NCBI GenBank assembly: GCA_039621445.1
Contig: CP154957.1
Location: 31,142,399-31,206,398 of the forward strand
From: Euglena gracilis
Lineage: Eukaryota > Euglenida > Euglenophyceae > Euglenales
Reading direction: 5' to 3'
Length of the DNA stretch: 64,000 nucleotides
The notes beneath the pieces are model-generated. The model made no database searches. It saw nothing but the letters and a program-made list of their open reading frames with translations, and was not told the DNA's origin. Within the stretch, counting starts at the first letter, position 1; each line of letters begins with the position of its first letter. Below, piece after piece: positions 38,396 through 49,228 of the stretch. A program made the translations under genes and the position numbers.

Positions 38396-41200
38396 CTACC
38401 CGTTGCAGCAGTACCGCCCGAGGCCCAGGGCGCCCTTTGTCTGAACATAGACCGCCGCCGGCCCCGTGAAACACACCCGGGGCGCCTCGCCGCGGTGTTC
38501 CGGGGGGCGGCAGCGGCCCTCCGTACGGCTGGGGGGGCCCCGGGGCCAGGTTGTTGGGTGGAGCGGGGCGTGCAGCGTTGGTGGACGCCAAATCAGGCTT
38601 TTCTTTATCAACGCCAGGGGGGGGGGAGGGGGGTGCCCTGGGCCATGGGATGCCTGTCCAAAGCAGGCACACCAGGTCGGTTTCGGGCCCCGGTGCCTGC
38701 CGACCCAGGAAGTTTTCCCGTGAAAATGGCCATATTCGGCCCCGGCGCCAGGGGGTGTGCTACAGCACTGCCACCCCAAAACCCGACCCTCCCAGGGGGC
38801 CTGCCTGCCTATAGCACCTTCCATGAAAAGAAGCCTGTTCCGAATGTGGGCTGCTCGCCTGAAAACTCCAAAGAGATGACAAAGGTGGGAGAGAGGCTGC
38901 GGAGATGGGGTGATCAGAGCTGGGGGATATCCAGTCTGCCGAGAAATTTTTTCAGGGACACCTATTCCAGGACATTCCTGGGTTTTACAGAATGTTCTGC
39001 AGGATTTTCTAGATATGTTGGAAAAGGAATGTAATGAAATTTCAGATAAGTGGATAAGAAACATTTTCTTCCCAGAAACTCACCTTTGTTGGTCCTCAGA
39101 GAAAGGAAATGCATAGATGGTGCATATGTGGTATGCACATATGTGTGTGGAACGCTGGGGGTGCCAAATGGTTCAGGGGAAATTGGGGGGGTTGGCCCTG
39201 GGGCAGGCATCGTACGCAAAGAGGTGGTCGGCGTCAACTTCCAGCTCTTCGATGACAGGCCCCGTGGGGTTGGCGAAGGCAGACCCAACAGGGTGGGGAA
39301 AGACAACAAGGAAAGAACATGGGGATTGAGTGCCTGCACTGTTCCGTATGGACAGCTGAGGTGCGGCAAGAGCGGTTCCAGCCTGTCGTTGGAGCCCCCC
39401 TGCCGGAATGGCGGACGATCGCCCGGGGCCCCAGGCTGGCCGGGGCCTGGCCGCCACCCTCTAGCGCCAGGCGGTGGATGGCGCCGTGGGCGGCAAGGAA
39501 TGCGGTGCCGGCGCCGCTCACCCGCATGCCGATGGGGCAGCGCGTGGCACTGGGGCATAGGCCCAGCCTGGGGTTGGGAGGGGGGGGCTTGCCTGAGTCG
39601 GGCAATTGGATTCTGAAACGTCAAATTTGTTGATATTTTGAGCATTTGTAGGTTTTTTGGAGGGTTTTGGATTTTTGGGTTTGCACATTTTCGGTTCATG
39701 AACTACAGTAATGGGCCTTCCCACCGGGGGGGGGGGGTCAGGAGTGGGGCCAGGGCCCCGACTGGTGTAGCCGAAGGCGGAGTCGCGAGGCGCGTGGGGG
39801 CCCCGGCAGTCCACGACGACGTCCTGCGTGCCGGCGAAGAGCCCGCAGGGCTGCCCGTGGCTTCGACGCCCACTCACACCTCCGGCGGTTGGGGGTCGGT
39901 CCCACGCACCAACCGAACGCAACGCAAACCCGGCCTCAGGGCTGGACGGAAAGGCCTGGTGGGGGGGGGGGGCGGTCAACCCCACCACACAAAGAGTTTT
40001 GATTCCCGGACCGCCCTGCCCGCCCATCATGGACCCCACGGCCCAATCCCACGGGGAGGGCGGAGGGACAAACGGCGGGAGGGCCGCCCTGGCCACGCCC
40101 GGCAATCCACAAACCAGTGGCCCCGGCCGTCGAGGTGGAGCACCGCGACGGCGCCTGCGGCAGCGACGGGGTGGGGCCCCACACGGGGCGGTGGGGGTGG
40201 AGGGCACAAGAGGGAGGTCGCCGGGGGGGGGGGGTTGGGCCACGGTCCAACCAACAGCTTTGCCATTGGGGTTGGGCCGTGGCCACCGCAGCTGTGGCCT
40301 GCAGTTGGAGCGCGGCCCCTTTTTCCAACAAACCAATAATAACCTACCTCTGTCTTACCTCCAGCCCCAGCCAGCTGCGGCCGCCGACTCCAACCAACCA
40401 TTGAGCCAACCGACATCAATGGCCCCCACGGCGATTTAAACGACGATAAGGTTAGGATTCTCCTGGAAACCTGAATCTCAACAACGTTCTGCCTGAAAAC
40501 GGGCCAAAAGAGCCCTTCCTGTGTTTCCAGTGCCGTTAGCCCCATCGACCCTGCAGGCAGGGTCCGGCCAACCACCTGAATCCAACCACCCACACCCACC
40601 CACCCACCCACCCATCCACACAACAGCCACCCACCCATACCGAATTTCCAGGGGGACAACAGCATCTCCGTCGGTTCCGTGACAGAAAGGACGTGCTGCT
40701 GGAAGCCCTCCCCAGCGGGGGACGCGGCGTTCCGGACCTTCAAGTCCCCCGCCGCGTTGTGGCTGACCAGAGCACCGGGCCGACACCGCACCCTCCGGCC
40801 CTGTGGTAAATGGGGCAGGCTTGGGTTGGGGGCGTTGGGGGTGTGGCGGGGGTGCTGTGGCAAACAGAGTCCCCTGCAGGGGTTGGCTGTGAAACGGGAG
40901 GATGCACAGCCCTCCTCAAAGCACCCTCGGCATACAAAATAGATAATCCCACAGGACAGGGAGGGTGAGCTCATTCCTTTGGACATGTGAATTCGCCTGC
41001 ACTGGGTGCTTTTAGGGACGTCTTTATCCCAGCGGCTCTCTGCAAACTCACTGAGGGTTACAGGCAAAGCGTGGGGAGCAGGGAGGGCGGACCGGGGCCA
41101 GGAGGACGCTGACTGCCGCACACTCCGGTTGGCGGTGGACGTCGTACGCCACGCCGTCCATCGTGTAGCCGTGGCTCAGCCCCTCAGGCGGCACCCACAG
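38396..41200 (-). CDS. AIM24-family protein, gene A (seven or so exons)
   Basis: Exons in order of translation: ~41200-41093 (YTMDGVAYDVHRQPECAAV), 40800-~40738 (RVRCRPGALVSHNAAGDLKV), ~40165-40095 (LHLDGRGHWFVDCRA), ~39870-39795 (GLFAGTQDVVVDCRG), ~39555-39458 (GTAFLAAHGAIHRLALE), 39246-~39185 (LEVDADHLFAYDACP) and ~38490-38396 (VCFTGPAAVYVQTKG, TAG). The pairs 41093/40800 and 39458/39246 join in phase by GT-AG. The motif order equals that of gene B, so the two genes are tandem paralogues on the same strand. The sequences have diverged strongly outside the core motifs. Other borders are approximate and the ATG is not identified. Confidence 0.78.
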
Positions 41201-41246
41201 CCCTGAGAGGGGGCGCTCTATGCCCCATGCCTGTGCGTGCGTGTAT

Positions 41247-41285
41247 GCGCGCGCGCGCGCGCGCGCGCGTGTGTGTGTGTGTGTC
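41247..41285. repeat. (GC)n(GT)n microsatellite
   Basis: A GC run followed directly by a GT run, just upstream of AIM24 gene A. Confidence 0.9.
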
Positions 41286-41449
41286 CTGTTGTGTGCATTA
41301 TGCATGGTGGAGGTGAGCAGGCCGGCCAAGGAGGAAATTTATTTGGCTGTTCCAAATATGCAGTGACCCTCCCCTCCCCCAAGTCCTGAGGGAGACAGAA
41401 TGGGGAGAGGTGGGGAGAGGGGAGGGTTACGGTAGTGGGATGGACAGTA

Positions 41450-41880
41450 GTAGGAGGATCTCGATCCTCCTCGAACGTCGTTCGAGGTGGTTCGAGATCC
41501 TCCTCGAATGTCGTTCGAGGTCGTTCGAGGAGGATCGAGATCCTCCTCGAATGTCGTTCGAGGTCGTTCGAGGAGGATCGAAATCCTCCTCGAATGTCGT
41601 TCGAGGTCGTTCGAGGAGGATCGAGATCCTCCTCGAATGTCGTTCGAGGTCGTTCGAGGAGGATCGAAATCCTCCTCGAATGTCGTTCGAGGTCGTTCAA
41701 GGAGGATCGAGATCCTCCTCGAATGTCGTTCGAGGTCGTTCGAGGAGGATCAATATCCTCCTCGAATGTCGTTCGAGGTCGTTCAAGGAGGATCGAGATC
41801 CTCCTCGAATGTCGTTCGAGGTCGTTCGAGGAGGATCAATATCCTCCTCGAATGTCGTTCGAGGTCGTTCAAGATCCTCC
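41450..41880. repeat. 43-bp hairpin-unit array, FB1 left
   Basis: About ten units with period 43. Each has the arms CCTCCTCGAA and TTCGAGGAGG (exact reverse complements) around TGTCGTTCGAGGTCG, then an 8-base joint ATCGAGAT, ATCGAAAT or ATCAATAT. The second unit is truncated (TCGAGGTGGTTCGAGATCC). Confidence 0.95.
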
Positions 41881-42372
41881 TGCTGCGCACATGCATTCAA
41901 CTGTCATTCACCTTGTAGTTGAAACTGACCCACACGAGCCACAGATCAGAAGCATACAAGAAACGCATGAGTGCAATCCAGGTTCAGGGGTGTTCATTGA
42001 TGGCAAGTGGCGACAATGTGCTGTGGGTGAAACAGAGCGAATAACAGTACCGGAGACTGAGTGACATGTCGCTGTACCACTTCCCTTCTGGCTTATAGTA
42101 TATACTTTTCCAAAAACCATGAATTATTACAACATTTTCAATCCGCCTCCCAGGAAAAAAAAACCCGCCTCACAGGAAAAAAAAAACCGTTCCGCGACAT
42201 TTAAAATGAGTTTCAAATCTCAAATCTCAAATCTCATACAAATGACCTCGGGATGACAATTTTTTTCAATAAAAAACAGTTATGCATGAGTACATTCCCG
42301 TGTAAGAGGCAGTCTTTATTGTAATTGTTTATCATATCTAAATATATATTTTTTTTCACACGTGAAAATTTT

Positions 42373-42533
42373 CCCCCTACAGGGTACCAGCTACCCCAAA
42401 GAGTCGCCCAACTAGGGTTAATGCACATGGGGGGACCCTCGCTCGGCGCCTTCGGCGCCTCGCTCGGGTCCCCCCATGTGCATTAACCCTAGTTGGGCGA
42501 CTCTTTGGGTTCGCTGTGTACCCTGTAGAGGGA
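42373..42533. repeat. snapback palindrome, copy 1 (FB1)
   Basis: Arms of about 70 nt: CCTACAGGGTACCAGC, AAAGAGTCGCCCAACTAGGG and GGGGGGACC, each with its complement in reverse order, around the loop GGCGCCTTCGGCGCC. The right arm ends CGCTGTGTACCCTGTAG. Confidence 0.92.
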
Positions 42534-42756
42534 AACATAACAACGATGAGCGCAATGGTGACAACCACTGGGGATGAAATCGTAACCCTAACCCTATTCC
42601 TTCAATTAACGTTACAAACTGTCTCGGGGGAGGATTTTTTTTTCAGCAAGAACATTTATGCATGAGCACGTTCCTGTGAAATAAAAAACATTTTTTTTAT
42701 TTATTTGTTTTATTATTTATAGTTATGAGTATTATTTCTGAATATGAATGTTATTT

Positions 42757-42880
42757 ATATATATATATATATATATAGATATCTATATATATATATATAT
42801 ATATAGATATCTATATATATATAGATATATATATAATATATATATATATCTATATATATCTATATATATATATATTTCTA
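42757..42880. repeat. (TA)n-rich tract inside FB1
   Basis: Repeated TATATA and GATATCTA units within the FB1 interior. Confidence 0.9.
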
Positions 42881-43069
42881 TTATTATTATTTATGAAATC
42901 TCAACCCTAACCCTATTCCTTCTAATAACGTTACAAATTCCCTCGGCATGAGAATTCTTTTCAATAAAAAACAGTTATGCATGAGTACATTCCCGTGTAA
43001 GAAGCAGTCTTCATTATAATTGTTTATCATATCTGAATATATATTTTTTTCACAACACGTGGAAAATTG

Positions 43070-43232
43070 CCCCCTACAGGGTACCAGCTACCCCAAAGAG
43101 TCGCCCAACTAGGGTTAATACACATGGGGGGACCCTCGCTCGGCGCCTTCGGCGCGCCTCGCTCGGGTCCCCCCATGGGTATTAACCCTAGTTGGGCGAC
43201 TCTTTGGGTTCGCTGTGTACCCTGTAGAGGGA
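43070..43232. repeat. snapback palindrome, copy 2 (FB1)
   Basis: Same structure as copy 1; the loop reads GGCGCCTTCGGCGCG. It is followed by a TTGACCCTAACCCTATTCC segment. Confidence 0.92.
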
Positions 43233-43796
43233 AATATAGCAACGATGAGCGGGATGGTTGCAACCATTGGGGATGAAATCTTGACCCTAACCCTATTCCT
43301 TCTAATAACCTCAGAAATTCTCTTGGTATGGGAATATTTTTGAATACAAATACTTTTGAATGATTGCATTCCTGTGTACTCTCTCTCTCTCTCTCCCTCT
43401 CTCTCCGGGACCCCCTCTCTCTCCCCCGGTCTTTGCTTTCTTCCGAATCGTGCCAGTGAAAGACAGAAAAAATCAAACGAACAAGCAGAATCCAGAACAA
43501 GGGACGATGGTAACAGACTCAAAAACCTTGCAACTGATACCTGAATGCATGTACATAGCAGGAGAATAGAATCCCTCTCTCTCTCTCTCTCTCTATCTCG
43601 TGAAGGAAAAAAAGAGAACAAACAGAATCCCACTCTCTCTCTCCCCCCCCCCCCGGTCTTTGCTTTCTTCCGAATCGTGCCAGTGAAAGACAGAAAAAAC
43701 AAACAAACAAACAAGCAGAATCCAGAACAACGGACGATGGTAACAGACTTAAAAAAAAAAACCTTGCAACTGATACCTGAATGCATGTACATAGCA

Positions 43797-44180
43797 GGAG
43801 GATCGAGAAATCGTTCGAGGTCGTTCGAGGAGGATCGAGATCCTCCTCGAATGTCGTTCGAGGTCGTTCGAGGAGGATCGAGATCCTCCTCGAATGTTGT
43901 TCGAGGTCGTTTGAGGAGGATCGAGATCCTCCTCGAATGTCGTTCGAGGTCGTTCGAGGAGGATCGAGATCCTCCTCGAATGTCGTTCGAGGTCGTTCGA
44001 GGAGGATCGAAATCCTCCTCGAATGTCGTTCGAGGTCGTTTGAGGAGGATCAATATCCTCCTCGAATGTCGTTCGAGGTCGTTCGAGGAGGATCGAAATC
44101 CTCCTCGAATGTCGTTCGAGGTCGTTCGAGGAGGATCAATATCCTCCTCGAATGTCGTTCGAGGTCATTCGAGGAGGATT
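43797..44180. repeat. 43-bp hairpin-unit array, FB1 right
   Basis: About nine units, same period and orientation as the left array. It ends in a larger palindrome (44178-44270) made of C-run/G-run arms and AACGTTCGAGCTCGAACGTT-type sequence. Confidence 0.94.
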
Positions 44181-44619
44181 TTAAGCCCCCCCCCTCGAAG
44201 GGGGGGGGGCTCAAAAACGTTCGAGGAGGTTCGAGCTCGAACGTTCGAGCTCGAACCTCCTCCTACTGTTACCCCCCCGTGGGGAGAGGTCAGATGGGCA
44301 TGCTTCACATGCCGCACCCCAAAAAGCATTGGTGCTGGGGATGATCACACTTTCGGAGGGACTGACATAATCTAAGCCAGTCTGGTGGCCAATCTCGTGC
44401 AACCAAATTGTGATGACGCTCGTACAGACTTCGAAATGGGGGACAAACCTGGCCGAGGCTTCTCGCTCCACTCTGCTCTGACGCAGGAACCCTGTGTGGA
44501 CCTATGCTGCCTGACCCCCCCCTTGCGGAGCCACAAAGAGACCCAACGTCGAGAAGCCGAGAAAAATAAGAAATCCCCATCCCTTGCCATGGCCCTTATA
44601 CGGTCCTGCGGGTCTCGCA

Positions 44620-47600
44620 TCAAAACCAGTCTTCCAACAAGGCCGCTTGGGGCTTTAATACACCGCTCGGCGGGGTGGGGGGATTGTCAGGGTTGCTGGG
44701 TGGTCGCCAGGGGAGGAGGGTGGGGTCAGCCGCTCCTCGGGCTCCGTCAGCCGGGGTGGGCGGGCGTGGTGGGGGGAGGCGGCCGGGGACGCCTTCGGGG
44801 AGGTGGCCGGGGACGCCTTTGGGGAGTGGCAGCGAGGCAGCCGGCGGTGTGTGGAATTCTTTGAGGGGTCGGCGGTTACCGCCGAAACGGGGGGCCTGCC
44901 CCACCCCTGGGAAGTTGGTTACAGCCAAGTTGGCGAGGACAGAGGGGGAGGTTGACCGAGGGTGTCTCAAACCAGAGAGCAATCCCACTGGGGCCAAATG
45001 ATATGCGATGGGCGGCGAGAAGAAGCTTGCAGCCTGAGGGGAGGGGGTTTGCAGAGGGCCCCCGAGGCGGTGGGGAGGGGCCCAGGACAGGGGTCGCCAA
45101 CGGCCGGCTGGGCTGCAGGCTGGGCTGCAGGGGGAGCTGGCGTCCTCCGGGGAGTCCAGCGACAGGATCGACCGCCGCCCCGGGAAGCCCTCCCCCGGCT
45201 GCAGCTGTAGCGTGACGCCAGCGGAGGCCCCGCCCTGAGGGCCACGGGAAGCAGGAGGCTGGTCTTTGGGTTCAACCCGTGCCCACACCGTGACAACTGC
45301 ACACCAGCAGTTGTCTGGCAAAGACCCGGAGGGCGAGCCCCGATCGGAGCCGTGGCCGTGCAGGAGGGGGAGGGCCTCTGTGACGTGCCGCCCGCAGGCC
45401 AGCCGGTCGAGGGTCACGAGCGCGGTGCCGAGCTGCTCATCGCGGTGGAGGTGCCGGCGGTCGTACACCATGAGCTGTAGCGCATCTGTGGGAACAAATG
45501 AGAACACCGGTATGTTTCCATCCACCCCAATGTCCACCACCTCCTCCCCCTTCCAGGGGCGGGAACTGATTTGAATTTGGGAGGGGTCACAAACTCCGAA
45601 ACTTAGCTCTCAAAGGTCTGGCCTCAATTCTGCAGGGTACGCTGTGTACGACCCACAAAATTGGAGGATTAATGCTCCATAGTCTTAGGCGGCGCAAATT
45701 GCACAATTTTTTTTCCAATTTCTGTGCGTTTGAAGTGCGCGGGTTTCCGCTTACGATGCCCCACCGTTTTGTGCTCAAAATTTTGAGAGGGTGGCACCAG
45801 TACGAAAATTTGGGTCGTTTAGGGTCCATTTTGGGCATTTTGGCAAAGTGGCAATTTTGAAAATTTATGGCCGTTTTAGGGGGGGTTTGGAAAACACCCC
45901 CCTGGAACGTCCTGAAAATTTAAAAAAACAGAAAACAGCCGGAGAACACCTGGCCTCCGGAGCCCCGGTTGTTTGGTGATGTTGCTGGACCCCCCCCTCT
46001 GGAGAGGGGGTGACACGGTGTTGCAGGTGAAGAAGAGGCAACCGCTTAAGCAACCCGCGCATTTTTGAACATCTCGCGAGTCCCGAGGTCCAGTGGCGGG
46101 GGAGGTGAACGGACAACAGTGCCCAAAAGATGCTATAATTTCTGGAAGAGACGTGTTAGGCGGTAAACCGCACAAAACTTGTTTTTGTGATGAAGAGACG
46201 CTACCCTTACAGAGGGGACTGGCCTGGGAATGAAGGTAAAAATGAGGTTAGGCGGTTTACCGCGTAAAGAAGGGATGATTCCTCAGGCGGAAACCCGCAC
46301 AGAAGTTTTTGAGAAAGAGAACAGTTCGTGTTTGTGGATGACACGTGGGAGCGGGAAGTGGGAACGTGCTGAAACGTGTTGTTAATGAACAAGTTTGGGG
46401 GAGAGGGAGGGGATTTTGAGACGTTATTAGTGGGCGGTTATCCGCCTACTCCGCTTTTACTTTGCGCGGGTTTCCGCGCAGATGTGGATTGGGCGGAAAC
46501 CCGCGTGGAGCTTGTTGCTGTTGCGATGGGTTGTGTCTGTGATGTTTTGGTGTCCCGAAGTGTCTGTGTCGGTGGTCGGTGTCGATGGAACAATGTTTGA
46601 AAGTTGGGCGGGACAGGTTGAAAGGGAGCTGTGGCTGCTGCGGCGGGACAGCAAGCACCCAAGCAGGCGGAAACCCGCCTGGCATTTGAGCAGGAGGTGG
46701 ACACCCTCCTCTGCAATGAGGAGGCGGTAATGTTCCCCCTGGCTAGTAGTGAAGGGGTGGCTGCAGGGAGAGCAGTGGAACACATGTGTCAGTTGCCAGG
46801 CCGGGTGAGCTGCGGTAGAGAAGATGTTTTGTTACTGTCCCGAAAAGCAGCCAAAAAGCTGAGGTTGATTTCTCAGGAGGAACAAAAGCACCTCCCAGGG
46901 CCCTCCTCCTGGAACCCAACGGTGTTTGTGGCCCAAAATCAGGGTTTGGGCAAGGCTGACGAAGAAGTGATTCAAGATATGGACGGAGAAACGCCTGTTT
47001 CACTAGCTGGTGGCAGCAATCGAAAAATTTTGGGGGGTTTTGGGAAGGAGTCCTCCAAATTCTGAAAAATTCAAGACCACTGTAATTTTTTTGAAAGAGT
47101 TTTACAGCATTTTTCCTTTGAAAAGCTGCAGTTTTTGCTGAAATTCAGACAGAATGCCCAAAGCACCTCTTTTTTTCTGGCTCTTCCTCCTTCGGGTCCG
47201 GGAACATGCCTCCGGAGGAGGCAACCGTGGTCTCCACAGTTAGAAACCACGTGGGAGGGGGGTAAACCAGAAGGTTGTCGTTCTCAACCAACACCGGGTC
47301 GATTTTTGACCTGGTGCATTTGGTTTCCATCCATGTAATCACTCTGAACACAAGTGTCTCCGGTCCTTTTTGGAAACCACCCCTGCTCTGAGTGCCCAAG
47401 TTTAAGGGCTGGTGGTCTCCCCTCGTTTGGTCATACCCTGCTGGTGCAATCTCCTCTCCCTGGTTTCCATAAACCTCCACCCCTCAAACTCACCACAACA
47501 TGCCAGACGCCATTCAGTTGCAAACTGCCTGGCAACCTGGCAACAAAGTCTGTCGTCCGTGTCCTCCGCAAAGATTTACCCCTGTGACTGGTGTCACGGG

Positions 47601-48630
47601 TTGCAGAACTTTGCAAACAGACCAGTAGGCTTCATTTCTAGAGTGGTTTCCATCTTCCACCCCCATCCCATCGTCCACAAATGCTTTGCTTTTTCTGCCC
47701 ACCCTTAACGCGGCCAGGCGGTTTCCCACCTGACTTCTCTGACCTCACAGCTGGTATGCCCCCCCCCATGCCTCCCACCAATCATCAACTGTTTGTGTTA
47801 TTGTACGTGGTAATCCGCGTGCCATGCTTTGTTTTCACTTTTTGGCGGTAATCCGCGTGCAAATTTATTCTGCACGGATATCCGCCTAAACATTTAGCTC
47901 CGTCGTCTGTCATCTCTTGTTTCGTTTTACGCGGTTATCCGCACACACTTGTATTATTCATTTGTTTCTCAAATACCGTTAATAACATAAATCATGAAAA
48001 CACAGCCCCGTGTCACACCCATTCAAAGTCAGTGTTTTTAAACACATTTCAAACATTCTAATACACCCCCAACTCACACAATTCACACACAGTCGTAAAT
48101 TGTTTAAGCGGAATACCGCGCAAAACCAGTTTCGGAAAATTTTGGCCCAAAGCTGCCACACACCCCTCTGAACCTAAAATTTTGTGCCCTTTTAGGGGGG
48201 TTTTAAGACAGCCAAAAAAGGTCAAAAAACGCAAAAAATCGGTTGGGCAATTCGCGCCGCCTAAGATAGTGTGTGAATATGTATACGTATTATATACACA
48301 CGTGTATGTATGTGTATGTACATGTGAGCACATGCATTGTGTGTGAGTTTGGTGTGATGTGTGTGTGTGTGTGTGTGTGTGTGTATTGGTGCGTTTTTAT
48401 GTCTGTGTGTTGGAGGTTCCTGGAAGCACCTGTGGTGTCCAGATCAAGGTCCAGTGCCTCGTTCCATGCTGGGTTGTCGCCGCGGTCAGCAGTGCGGCTG
48501 CGGGCGAGGCAACGGTCCCCCTGCAGCACCTCCACGTAGGGGTGGGTTGGCGTCGCTTTGGCACTGCCTCGCAGGTCCTTGGCGAATAGCAGCAGCAGCC
48601 TCAACTGCGGCATGCGGGCGGCATCGGTGC
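44620..48630 (-). CDS. C2-domain protein, two exons around a 2.9-kb intron
   Basis: Exon 48630-48430 encodes MPQLRLLLLFAKDLRG, THPYVEVLQGDR and NPAWNEALDLDLD. Exon 45485 onward (open to a stop at 44620) encodes ALQLMVYDRRHLHRDEQLGT and LDRLACGRH, then a Ser/Pro-rich tail. The GT donor and AG acceptor join in phase to give one complete C2 fold, a beta-sandwich that binds phospholipid or protein, often with calcium. Classical calcium loops are only partly acidic, so calcium dependence is uncertain. No enzyme domain is visible. The intron is filled by a 2.58-kb transposon. The upstream limit is an acceptor at 48630; the ATG at 48613-48611 is a plausible start. Confidence 0.82.
45683..48266. mobile_element. 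2.58-kb inverted-repeat element with GCGG-N4-CCGC palindromes, TAG duplication
   Basis: The ends TCTTAGGCGGCGC and GCGCCGCCTAAGA are perfect inverted repeats, flanked by TAG at 45680-45682 and 48267-48269. Inside are at least eleven copies of a short palindrome of type GCGG-N4-CCGC (for example 45739, 46160, 46252, 46287, 46434, 46493, 46667, 47845, 47931, 48108). A plus frame at 46631-47065 (144 codons) may be a remnant of an encoded protein but shows no known motif. A 3-bp duplication is shared by CACTA and Harbinger superfamilies; I cannot assign it. Confidence 0.78.
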
Positions 48631-49228
48631 CTGTGGGGTTGGGGGAGGGGGGAACGGGGCACGAGCGCTGGCACTGTGGAATACGGCACACACAAGACCC
48701 TTCCCACCGCTTTGCTGTCCTGGCCCAGGTGACCTTGACTGTACTCCTGACCTCAACACCTCACCGCGGCTCTGGGCGGACTGTTCGCAACCGCAACCCC
48801 GCACAGGCCAACCAGATACAGTTTGATGGGCCGCCATCTGTGGCCTGACCAACCTCCCATCTCCCACGCCCCCTTCCAACGACCCTGACCCAAATCCAAC
48901 CCCCAAAAATACGAAATCCAAACTCCGGCCCTTGTCCTGGGCCCAACTGTCCAATGTTCAAATTACACTCGACCTATGTGGTTGGAAGCGATGGTCCAAA
49001 TCCAAAGCCAATACATACCCCCAAACAAAGTAGAAAATATGAAAACCGGCATCCAATCCACGCTACACGCTGTAGATGCAGGGCCAACCACAGACAGACA
49101 GGCTAGGCTGACTGCAGTTTGAGGCAGTACCGGTAACAGACGGCTGCTGGGTGGCGGCGCAGCAGCACAGTGAACTGAGCCAGAAGCCGCTCCAGTCGAA
49201 GTCCCGAGGGGAGGGCAGGACCGGAGCC

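Larger units (their letters stand above)
41420..44278. mobile_element. foldback-like element FB1, 10-bp TSD
   Basis: It starts GGGAGGGTTACGGTAG and ends CTACTGTTACCCCCCC (inverted). It is flanked by GTGGGGAGAG at 41410-41419 and again at 44279-44288, a perfect 10-bp duplication. A 43-bp hairpin-unit array lies inside each end, and sequences bordering the arrays on the inside (CCTGCTGCGCACATGCATTC and its inverted relative near 43780) are also inverted. The middle has snapback palindromes, CCCTAACCCTATTCC segments, a TA-rich tract and CT-rich tracts. Structure and duplication size recall foldback or MULE-type elements. No transposase is seen. Confidence 0.8.

Noticed and set aside
41450-41880. 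CRISPR-like regular array
   Set aside because: The variable part is only four bases with four recurrent variants, the unit is a palindrome inside a transposable element, and the DNA is eukaryotic.
41410-42064. Long overlapping frames through the 43-bp arrays encoding a 43-residue repeat in all three frames
   Set aside because: Period 43 is not a multiple of three, so every frame is open by arithmetic. Copies elsewhere show the same in both strands, so coding is unlikely.
46631-47065. 144-codon frame inside the TAG-flanked element as a transposase
   Set aside because: No DDE/D signature or zinc finger is visible, so it is kept only as a possible remnant.
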